Source of the DNA: CALMUP01 sp035327305
GTDB taxonomy: Bacteria; Verrucomicrobiota; Kiritimatiellia; CAIVKH01
Direction: 5' to 3'
Length of the DNA stretch: 16,558 bases
NCBI GenBank assembly: GCA_035327305.1
Contig: DAOLDL010000067.1
Coordinates: 1 to 16,558, forward strand
The notes below the pieces were generated by a model. It made no database searches. It was given only the letters and a program-made list of their open reading frames with translations, and was not told where the DNA came from. The translations under genes were made by a program, and so were the position numbers. Positions 7,175-13,862 of the stretch are shown here, one piece after another; position 1 is the first letter of the stretch, and the number at the start of each line of letters is the position of its first letter.

Positions 7175-8314
7175 TCACGAAAAATCAGCCGCATTAAGCC
7201 AGGTCATGTTAAATATGGTCCAAAAATCTACTGCCAAACCGCGCTTAACGTATTCATAAGGCAACCATGCATATCCAGCATCTCCCCAATTCGTTCCCCA
7301 GGAGTTTCTGATTAGTATCGCTTCCTTACTTTTGTCATAACCTACTGCAAGTACCGCATGTCCACCAAGTAAACGATCATGCGATCCAGTCGGATAGGGA
7401 ATATTATGATCGGATTTTGTAACCGTGTATATGGATTCATACACGGGAAAGCCAAAGGCAACGGGAAAGCCATCGGCTATGCACATCTCGATATTATGAA
7501 TTGTATCCGAAGGATTGCCGCCATTTTTGTCTAATCGAGCATAGTGAGTACCCTGGTAATTTTTGGCGTATGCGAATAGAAATGCGTCCGGTTCTTCGTC
7601 CAACAAACTTTCTTCATACGGCCAATAATCTTCAGGTGGTACTCCAAATGCAATCGCCGCTTTGATGGTGGTTCTGATATAGGCACCGGTATCACCACTC
7701 CATCCAAGTAATCGCCTTGTTGTCTTGTACAAAAACATCCTGGACAGATCGAATTTATCACTTATACCGCGATGCAACTGAAATTCTAACATTCCTACGA
7801 CCGCTTGAGCAGTACAGGAGCCAACTTCCCCCTGGTCTTCGACGGAGGAGAAATGCCCAGAGTTTCGAAGGTCGATGCTTTGCGGAACGTTTGATTTTCC
7901 AAGCAGATAGGCATTGCCGTTACTTTTTGATTTCAGCCAACGGTACACCTCGTTTAACCAAGCAGGCGCGTCATTATTTTTGGGTGAAATAACAACATCG
8001 CGTGCATCAGGTAGATCAGGATGGTAACCAAGGCCTAGTCGCTTTGATTTCCCCCCGTGAAAAGCACCCTGTGCCGGTTGCCCAACGCTTAAGATGCCAC
8101 CCCCGGACCCGGGACCAGGCTGCGAGTTGCTTTGCAATGTGTTAAGCCGGCGCTGTCCCTGACCAATAATTTGATAGTCCGCTACATCGGACAAATGCTG
8201 ACGACTTGGACTATTGGCCGAATTTTTGCTGGCGGCGGTTTGCCACCATGGATTTCCGGTGGCGCGTTTATTCGACTTGCCGGACGTTGCTTTGGATTTG
8301 GCTTTGGACGACAT
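7175..8314 (-). CDS. Papain-like (C1A) cysteine peptidase
   Basis: A 379-residue protein. Residues 1-90 are low-complexity, rich in Ser, Lys, Gly and Gln, with no signal peptide or membrane helix. Residues 93-107 (LGLGYHPDLPDARDV) match the conserved lead-in of bacterial C1A peptidases. The catalytic set is complete with papain spacing: oxyanion Gln161 and Cys167 in EDQGEVGSCTAQ, His319 in LLGGHAVLAVGYD, and Asn337 in IRNSWGTNWGDAGYAWLPYEYV (split at G345). It should be an active thiol endopeptidase; the target is unknown. A good AAGGA site precedes the ATG by about 10 nt. It lies 26 bp downstream of the lipoprotein gene and almost surely shares its mRNA. Without an export signal it would act in the cytosol, which is odd beside a lipoprotein, unless the basic N-terminal tail serves another export or anchoring route. 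Confidence 0.9.
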   Translation of the reverse strand: MSSKAKSKATSGKSNKRATGNPWWQTAASKNSANSPSRQHLSDVADYQIIGQGQRRLNTLQSNSQPGPGSGGGILSVGQPAQGAFHGGKSKRLGLGYHPDLPDARDVVISPKNNDAPAWLNEVYRWLKSKSNGNAYLLGKSNVPQSIDLRNSGHFSSVEDQGEVGSCTAQAVVGMLEFQLHRGISDKFDLSRMFLYKTTRRLLGWSGDTGAYIRTTIKAAIAFGVPPEDYWPYEESLLDEEPDAFLFAYAKNYQGTHYARLDKNGGNPSDTIHNIEMCIADGFPVAFGFPVYESIYTVTKSDHNIPYPTGSHDRLLGGHAVLAVGYDKSKEAILIRNSWGTNWGDAGYAWLPYEYVKRGLAVDFWTIFNMTWLNAADFS

Positions 8315-8340
8315 GGCGATTTTTCCTTGTAGTGATTGAT

Positions 8341-10509
8341 TTATTCTTTCGACTTGTTGGCCGATGGCGCGCTCGTGGTCGCAGAGGAACGCATTACTGC
8401 TTCTAGCATCCTTTCAGATATATTATCTGGAAATGTAACGGTTAATACTTCGTCTGGTTTCCCGAGCGTCGTCCGCTCATATCGAATCTGGCGAAGATTA
8501 CCAAGATTTGTAATGAGTTCGACCGGTGGAAGCTGAATATTTTTGCCTTCTTTCGTAAGGGTAAACAACAATGGACTTTGAGAGGCGGTTAAAATTGTCG
8601 CCTGAAAAGTGAGATGCGTTGCATCGCCGTCCGCGGTTTTAAGATTTGTAGCCACTGAATTTCGCGATGACACGGTTGCGCCCACAAACTTGTCAAGATT
8701 TTGACCGGTAATAATAAATTCGACGTCAGTGCTTTCGTCTGCCCCCGATGTGTGGTTATGTCTAATTGATACTCGCGCGGGGTGAATGGCTGAGACAGTC
8801 GGGTTTTTATCCGCAGGTTTTGCGACCTTGGCAATCACCAAGTCGATTGGGAGGTGCTGGTAATTAAAAGTGCCGTTTATAAATGATGCCAGCGCATCGA
8901 AACGCAGTTGAAGAGACTTGGAGGTTATATTGGTAGATGAGCTGAGACGATTAAAGCTCGAAGCAAACTGTTCATACCATGTGACAGGAAGATTGCGTCG
9001 CGTCCCGGATTTATTTATCGGAATCCAACGAGTTGTTTGAAGAATAGTAATAGTCGGTTCATATAAAGTGACCCTGCAGATGTTTTCGCAAGGATTCATA
9101 TCAACAACCAAAATCGGATCTGTATCACCCTTTTCAAGACCCATAATGGTTAAGATTGGAAACGATTGCCTTGTTAACACGCGCCCCGCCTTGCTTTTTC
9201 GACTGCCGGCATCTTCCTGGCCAATCAAAACGGGGCCAATTTCATACCCAAACATGAATGGCTTGCTGAATGCGTTTACAGCAACATCGGGTGTAAGAGT
9301 TCGTGCATCAGACTGTCGCTGTTGAGCCCATTGCACCATAAAGTCAGCAGCTGTAACGAGTCCAGCCTTACGCAATACATCTGCCATATCCAGCCCTATC
9401 TCTGTGCGAGACTGATAACCACTTCTTAAATCCAGGTTGTGAGCTTCCGTCATCGGTGAAACCCCGACAATTGTTGCCATTTTTTTATCTTCCGGGACCT
9501 TCTTAAGTACACTAATCCCAGAGTGTTGGAGTTGTGATAATATTAATGTCCAATTAATGTCCGAATTCGACGCTATTGTTGCATATAAATTGGTGCCATA
9601 CCATGCTGCGCTTGATGCCGATTTCAAGGCGGCAGCCACCGCGGTTTTGTTATCGCCCAACACCTTTTCGTGTAGCGCAACAAAGCGATCCACAACTTCG
9701 GATCTTGCGGCTCCCCATTTCTGTACTGGATGCAATATTATTTCACCTGCGAAGTCCTTGCGTGTTCGTGTGCCTGGATTTACCGACAGCATTCCGACCG
9801 AAAAAAGTATGGTTTTGTCTTGAAAAGCAGCTGTTTTTGTTGGATTGCCCAGCACCTTAAAGATCGCCTCAATCCAAGCATCACCCGCTGCGGTTATCAT
9901 TGCGGAGCGCGGTGGAATTTTAAGTTCTGACAGATTCGTTATTAAACTGCCGATATCCGGCAATTTATCGCCCCCCAAAACCGATGTTGTTGTATTTAAC
10001 GGCAACGTTACTAAATTCGATACAATCGGCGTGTTGTTCGAAATGTCCGATGCGGTCTGATATCCGGCAACAGCTTCTGCATTATTCGTCAACGCCTCCT
10101 TAAAAGCGCGCTCGGATGTGGGATCACGTGCGCGCTCAAGTGAAGCACCGAGAGCAAATGCCTGTTTAAGGTTGACGGCCGAAGCTCCATGAAAGTCAGT
10201 ACGCGCCGCCGTATAAAAATTCGACGCCCCACCCAAACCACCCAAGTCGAAATCAAATAGTTGCGTTGTGGATGGCACCATTAAAAGAGCCGACACATTA
10301 ATGTGTCCGTATTCGTTTACAATTCTTTCTGCCTTGGCCATTTCAATGGCAATTTCCGACAGCGCCATATTTGTCTTTATATTAGGCGCATACTTGCTGT
10401 TTGTCGGATCGCAGGTCGTTATATATCGCCAACTGGTCGACAGGGAACAACAGGACGATATAACGGATGATAAAAGCACCAGCAACAAGCTGTGAATAAA
10501 AAACCTCAT
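8341..10509 (-). CDS. Large lipoprotein of unknown function, paired with the C1A peptidase
   Basis: A 722-residue protein that I do not recognise. Residues 1-19 are a type II signal peptide (MRFF, then a Leu/Val core) ending in lipobox ISSC with Cys20 as the lipidated residue; Cys21 follows directly. The mature part begins with helical, Ala-rich segments (about 45-300). A mixed alpha/beta section follows, including ATIVGVSPMTEAHNLDLRSG near 370 and YEIGPVLIGQEDAG near 450. Residues about 590-690 look like a beta-sandwich, with a stretch FIITGQNLDKFVGATV that recalls IPT/TIG-type folds (weak). The start at 10509 is set by the signal peptide and by GGGAGG 8 nt upstream; 37 more in-frame codons upstream are leader DNA. 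The peptidase gene follows after 26 bp. Probably membrane-anchored on the periplasmic side. Confidence 0.8.
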   Translation of the reverse strand: MRFFIHSLLLVLLSSVISSCCSLSTSWRYITTCDPTNSKYAPNIKTNMALSEIAIEMAKAERIVNEYGHINVSALLMVPSTTQLFDFDLGGLGGASNFYTAARTDFHGASAVNLKQAFALGASLERARDPTSERAFKEALTNNAEAVAGYQTASDISNNTPIVSNLVTLPLNTTTSVLGGDKLPDIGSLITNLSELKIPPRSAMITAAGDAWIEAIFKVLGNPTKTAAFQDKTILFSVGMLSVNPGTRTRKDFAGEIILHPVQKWGAARSEVVDRFVALHEKVLGDNKTAVAAALKSASSAAWYGTNLYATIASNSDINWTLILSQLQHSGISVLKKVPEDKKMATIVGVSPMTEAHNLDLRSGYQSRTEIGLDMADVLRKAGLVTAADFMVQWAQQRQSDARTLTPDVAVNAFSKPFMFGYEIGPVLIGQEDAGSRKSKAGRVLTRQSFPILTIMGLEKGDTDPILVVDMNPCENICRVTLYEPTITILQTTRWIPINKSGTRRNLPVTWYEQFASSFNRLSSSTNITSKSLQLRFDALASFINGTFNYQHLPIDLVIAKVAKPADKNPTVSAIHPARVSIRHNHTSGADESTDVEFIITGQNLDKFVGATVSSRNSVATNLKTADGDATHLTFQATILTASQSPLLFTLTKEGKNIQLPPVELITNLGNLRQIRYERTTLGKPDEVLTVTFPDNISERMLEAVMRSSATTSAPSANKSKE

Positions 10510-10517
10510 GACCAATG

Positions 10518-10523
10518 CCTCCC
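10518..10523 (-). promoter_or_regulatory. Strong ribosome binding site of the lipoprotein gene
   Basis: GGGAGG lies 8 nt before the ATG at 10509. It decides between this start and an in-frame start 111 bp upstream, which has neither a ribosome site nor a signal peptide behind it. Confidence 0.7.
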
Positions 10524-10537
10524 TTATGGTGCTGACT

Positions 10538-10566
10538 AAAGTATCCACGGTGTGATGGCAGAACAA
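10538..10566 (-). promoter_or_regulatory. Candidate promoter of the lipoprotein/peptidase unit
   Basis: TTGTTC (10566-10561) and TACTTT (10543-10538) on the minus strand are 17 bp apart. The -10 hexamer is the same as in the tRNA-Val promoter at the left end of the window. Transcription would start near 10531, giving a leader of about 22 nt that contains the GGGAGG ribosome site. Confidence 0.4.
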
Positions 10567-10860
10567 GAAAATATTATCAGATATATTGGTCAGCGTCGGA
10601 TAAACGTATGTGGTTATCACCGCATACCTGGATTGTTATTTATGCTGGACTCAGGAGTTCGCCTCGGCGTCACAGCACTGCGCATGTGGAGCGATGACTA
10701 TCGCATTCCAAAAGGCGATTGGGCCGTGGGACCTGAACTTCAAATCTCAGCCGCGGCGTTTTATGAAGTATATGTTTATTTGTCGACGGGTATGTTCTGG
10801 AACACAGACACTGGCAGCGGGCGCGCTTATTTAGGGGCGGGGTTGGGCATTTCTTTCTGA
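10552..10860 (+). pseudogene. Tail fragment of an outer-membrane beta-barrel protein
   Basis: An open frame of 102 codons (GTG at 10552; an inner ATG at 10642). From about 10640 onward the translation alternates as in transmembrane beta strands: DSGVRLGVTALRMW, WAVGPELQISAAAFYEVYVY and GRAYLGAGLGISF. It ends in Phe, the usual C-terminal signal recognised by the BAM complex. No signal peptide or upstream barrel strands precede it; the first part overlaps the lipoprotein promoter on the other strand and looks non-coding. It is best read as the 3' remnant of a barrel gene whose front was lost, though a short unrelated ORF cannot be ruled out. The rest of 10510-10937 holds only the minus-strand promoter described above and nothing else I can support. 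Confidence 0.4.
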
Positions 10861-10937
10861 GCCAGAACTTGCAAAATGCTTGCAACTTTAAAGTTCTTTA
10901 TGTTGCGCTCGTTTTCCGACCCAAAAGATCATGGGCT

Positions 10938-11811
10938 TTATCGCGCCCCGCCCAGTAATCCCTTGAACAGCTCCGAATTCAACGACACGCCGAAGGTAAA
11001 ACTGTTGTCGGCGGTTGCGCCTTCCTTGCCGTCCGGTGTATATGAATAAACACTCCAGCCGGCAAATAGGGATACGCCGTAATTTAAATCAAGCCCAAGG
11101 CCAATTGACAACGAAAGTCCGGTGCCATCAGTCTTTGATTCGTCACTCATTAAAATCGGTCCCAACCCTATGACAAGGGATGTTCTTCTCATGATATTCC
11201 ACGAATCCCAACACCCTGGGACGTAGCGATGATAGGATGGATAGACTCGAAGCGCTAATTGTGCGCTTACCGCGCCTATATCATCCATATAACCGAAAAG
11301 ACCCCCAAAAGGAGGTTGTCCGCGTTAACCATTCAGGATTGTTCAATTTCAAATGAATGTTTGCGATTCTCTCTACTGTATCTGTTGCCACCTGGCTTGC
11401 ATCATCCGGCGGAAACATGCCAAGTTCATTTTCAATCTTCGTTAGGACTCGATCGGCAGCATTTGTCATTACGTAGTTTGGAAAAGGAATGATTAACACC
11501 CACTTCCAATGAAGCTCTTCAATTAATTCGTCAAAAACCTGTTCGTGTAAATACGCCACCTCGCGACCCGGTAAAATTTTCTTTTCAATGGTTGGCTGAG
11601 CCATGGATTCGGATCGATTCAACAAATTGCTAACCATGACTTCGCGACTCTTATAGGCCGTCAGTTCCGCTTTCAATTTGGCGACTTCATTTGTAAGAGA
11701 CTTGTCGGCGGCAGGTTTGTTGGTGGGTACTTCCTGGGCAATCAATTCAGGAATCATCAACGGAAATAGTGTTAATACAGTGAGCGCCAATCGAATAACC
11801 ATTGCGTTCAT
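10938..11811 (-). pseudogene. Signal-peptide/coiled-coil/beta-barrel envelope protein split by a frameshift
   Basis: Two minus-strand frames read as one protein of about 290 residues. The first (11811 to a TGA at 11281) has a signal peptide MNAMVIRLALTVLTLFPLMI ending near LIAQE. A coiled coil (about 32-62) and a soluble segment with WKWVLIIPFPNYVMTNAADR follow. It stops after FWGSFRLYG. The second frame, open from about 11324 to a TAA at 10938, reads GLFGYMDDIGAVSAQLALRV and then beta strands such as GLSLSIGLGLDLNYGVSLFA. Removing one base in the T4G5 run at 11302-11310 joins them as SFWGLFGYMDD. The start is supported by AAGAAGG 8 nt upstream. An ATG at 11288 overlapping the stop could give a separate 116-residue product, but it would have no signal peptide. 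A sequencing error is the main alternative. No family recognised. Confidence 0.65.
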
Positions 11812-12052
11812 AACGGTGACCTTCTTTATGTTGCTACAGGTGCGAAAACCCTCAATATTATCGCGCAACCCTCCTTGCGGGTGTGGTTGAAGTGCTTACT
11901 TCTCCCTTTGGACGGTCAACGTCTTTTTCACAAGTTTTCGTTAAAGAGCTGGTTAAATGGAGTCGAATGTATCTTTCCGGCAATTCTCAACATGAACTAG
12001 GCGAACTTTAATTTTTCTTCCAAGTTAACCCCGGTATCCGCCTTAAATCCGG

Positions 12053-13573
12053 CTATTTCAAATCATCTTCTATTAAGCGAAATTCCGATAGTGCTTCTTC
12101 TAAATCCTCAATAATATCCGCTGCAATTTCCGCAGGAGGCGGGAGGTTGGCGGAGTCCTCAAGGCTTTCGTCTTTCAGCCAGAAGATATCGAGATTGATC
12201 TTGTCGCGCTTGATAAGTTCATCGTAGCTAAAGCATTTGAATCGCTCCGATTCGACACGATAATGCCGGGAGGGCGAAGCTCCTGCTGAGCCGCTCTTCA
12301 CACGTGACGGCTCGGCGGGAGCCTCGCCCTCCCGAATGCGGCCGAAATAGCACGCGATGAAATCATCCAGATCGTCCCGCCTCAAGGTCCGCTCCTTGAG
12401 CGTAAAATGTTTGTTGGTGCGGAGATCGTAAATCCACAGCTTGTCGGTCCATGGCTTTTCCTGGGCGGGTTTGCGCTCGAAGAAGAGGACGTTGGCCTTG
12501 ACGCCCTGGGCGTAGAAGATGCCGGTGGGCAGGCGCAGGAGCGTATGCACGTCGGCCTGTTTGAGCAGTTCGCGCCGGATGGTCTCTCCCGCCCCGCCCT
12601 CGAACAACACGTTGTCGGGCAGTACCACCGCCGCGCGTCCGTGTTGTTTGAGAATGGTGAAGATGTGTTGGAGGAAGTTGAGCTGTTTGTTGCTCGTGCT
12701 GGCCCAGAAATCGTCGCGGTTGATGATCAGCGATTCTTTCGACTGCTCGCCCGCTTCGTTGATGATGGTCACGCTGCTCTTCTTGCCGAACGGCGGATTG
12801 GCCAGCACGATATCATATTCTCCGTGCTTCCCGGCCAGGGCGTCCTTGGTGACCACCGGCAGGTCTTCTTCCAGCTCACCGCCGATACCGTGCAACAACA
12901 GGTTCATCGCGCACAGCCGTGTGACGCTATCTACCAATTCGATGCCGAAGAAGGTGCCGCTCTTCAATATTTTCTTCTGCGCCCGATCAAGTTTATGATG
13001 CTTCGCCAGGTAATCGTGCGCAGCCAGCAGGAAGCCGCCGGTGCCGCAGGCGGGGTCACAGATGGTCTGGCCCGGTTGCGGAGCGACCGCCTCCACCATC
13101 GCGGCGATCAGAGGACGCGGGGTGAAGTATTGCCCGGCGCCACCTTTGACGTCCTCGGCGTTCTTTTGCAGCAAGCCCTCGTAGGCGTCGCCCTTCACGT
13201 CGGAGGCCAACGACGACCACTGTTCCTTGTCGATCAGGTCAACGATCAGCCGACGCAATTTCGCCGGGTCTTGAATCTTGTTCTGCGCCTTGCGGAAAAT
13301 GATCCCAAGCATCCCCTTGCGTTTTCCGAGCTCCTCCAGGGTGTGGCGGTAATGGGTTTCGAGGTCGTCACCATCCAGTTTCACCAGCACATCCCACCCG
13401 AAGCCCCTGGGCACGGCGCTGGGTTTGTTGAACGGCGCACGCGACTGCTCATCCGCCATCTTGAGGAAAAGCAGGAAGGTCAATTGCTCGACGTAGTCGC
13501 CATAGGACAACCCGTCATCACGGAGAATGTTGCAGTAGTTCCAGAGTTTTTGAACGAGTTGGGTTGGGCTCAT
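12053..13573 (-). CDS. hsdM: Type I restriction-modification DNA methyltransferase subunit (HsdM)
   Basis: A 506-residue N6-adenine methyltransferase subunit. Residues 1-120 are the HsdM N-terminal helical domain. The catalytic domain has the SAM-binding motif I DPACGTGGF (173-181), preceded by GQYFTPRPLI (147-156), and the catalytic motif IV NPPFG (259-263). With HsdS it would methylate adenine in the target site and, with HsdR, form the restriction complex; no hsdR is in the window. Residues about 415-437 are a foreign insertion encoded by the palindromic repeat at 12267-12334, placed between FIACYFGRI and VESERFKCFSYDELIKRDK, which are contiguous or loosely linked in relatives. The frame is kept and the C-terminus (LDIFWLKDE) is intact, so it may still work. 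The ATG has a weak ribosome site and overlaps the stop of a 46-codon ORF as ATGA. Confidence 0.93.
   Translation of the reverse strand: MSPTQLVQKLWNYCNILRDDGLSYGDYVEQLTFLLFLKMADEQSRAPFNKPSAVPRGFGWDVLVKLDGDDLETHYRHTLEELGKRKGMLGIIFRKAQNKIQDPAKLRRLIVDLIDKEQWSSLASDVKGDAYEGLLQKNAEDVKGGAGQYFTPRPLIAAMVEAVAPQPGQTICDPACGTGGFLLAAHDYLAKHHKLDRAQKKILKSGTFFGIELVDSVTRLCAMNLLLHGIGGELEEDLPVVTKDALAGKHGEYDIVLANPPFGKKSSVTIINEAGEQSKESLIINRDDFWASTSNKQLNFLQHIFTILKQHGRAAVVLPDNVLFEGGAGETIRRELLKQADVHTLLRLPTGIFYAQGVKANVLFFERKPAQEKPWTDKLWIYDLRTNKHFTLKERTLRRDDLDDFIACYFGRIREGEAPAEPSRVKSGSAGASPSRHYRVESERFKCFSYDELIKRDKINLDIFWLKDESLEDSANLPPPAEIAADIIEDLEEALSEFRLIEDDLK
12267..12334. repeat. Palindromic GEAPAEP-type repeat inserted in hsdM
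   Basis: Two 27-nt arms (12267-12293 and 12308-12334) are reverse complements at 24 of 27 positions around a 14-nt loop. All three mismatches are transitions. The arms start with CGGGAGGGCGA and end with GAGCCG. Read on the minus strand in the hsdM frame they give REGEAPAEP and GSAGASPSR, peptides I recall scattered through predicted planctomycete and verrucomicrobial proteins. It behaves like a REP/MITE-type dispersed element that tends to stay open in the host frame. I see no second copy in the window. Confidence 0.85.
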
Positions 13574-13710
13574 GAGTTCACATTCATTTGGTTATGACGG
13601 ATGCCGACGCGACCGCGTATGACGCGGGGGCAAAATATATTTACGAACAGGGCCTGCTGTTGCATAGTGCCTCTCAGATTAAGCCCCATCAGACCGAAAG
13701 CTGACGTCAT
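13570..13710 (-). CDS. 46-codon ORF linking the toxin remnant and hsdM
   Basis: An ORF beginning MTSAFGLMGLNLRGTM whose ATG overlaps the stop of the toxin remnant (GCATGACG), and whose own TGA overlaps the hsdM start (TCATGAGC). Overlaps of the ATGA type at both ends are what one expects of a coupled operon member. However, the sequence resembles nothing I know, no good ribosome site is seen, and part of it covers the palindrome at 13613-13627 (CCGCGT-ATG-ACGCGG). It may simply be leader DNA left after a deletion, possibly serving to bring ribosomes to the weak hsdM start. Confidence 0.25.
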   Translation of the reverse strand: MTSAFGLMGLNLRGTMQQQALFVNIFCPRVIRGRVGIRHNQMNVNS

Positions 13711-13862
13711 GCGTCAGTCCCTTTCGTAGGTTTGGCGGGGTTTCTTCTTTTTGCTCCCTTTGGCACCAGGCCGGGAAATACATCCGTCGGATAGTACCTC
13801 GCTTGCCAATCCATCAGGGATCTGGAATCGATGGAGTAAATCTTCGGTGGGGGATTATTCAC
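13707..13862 (-). pseudogene. Remnant of a DUF4411 (PIN-like) toxin gene
   Basis: A 51-codon frame starting with GTG at 13862, which overlaps the end of the upstream peptidase gene (GTGAATAA), as usual for this gene pair. Residues 7-32 (KIYSIDSRSLMDWQARYYPT then DVFPGL) match the start of DUF4411 proteins, including the first PIN-type acidic residue (Asp12). Intact members run to about 150-170 residues. Here the match stops at GL and 19 unrelated basic residues lead to a TGA at 13707. The rest of the toxin is absent from all frames up to hsdM, so most of the gene was deleted. DUF4411 next to an ImmA/IrrE protein is a known predicted toxin-antitoxin pair; this copy cannot be an active nuclease. 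Confidence 0.7.

Noticed and set aside
8415..10587. The 10-mer CAGATATATT occurring at 8415-8424 and again at 10578-10587, at both ends of the lipoprotein gene
   Set aside because: Too short and AT-rich to be a meaningful duplication or attachment site; no flanking similarity.
10510..10620. A 37-codon upstream extension of the lipoprotein
   Set aside because: It lies over the promoter and before the GGGAGG ribosome site; the signal peptide starts at 10509.
10864..10897. AT-rich dyads (AACTTTAAAGTT at 10884-10895 and AGAACTT/AAGTTCT arms) after the barrel fragment
   Set aside because: Short, AT-rich, no T-run or GC stem of a terminator and no promoter next to it; easily due to chance.
11812..12052. 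Search for an hsdR remnant or terminator after hsdM
   Set aside because: No frame resembles HsdR and no hairpin with a T-run is visible; only the ribosome site of the barrel gene at 11820-11826 is supported.
12407..13597. A 396-codon open frame on the plus strand antisense to hsdM
   Set aside because: It mirrors the codon structure of hsdM, has no recognisable domain, and hsdM on the other strand has all its motifs; the long frame is a by-product of GC-rich third positions.
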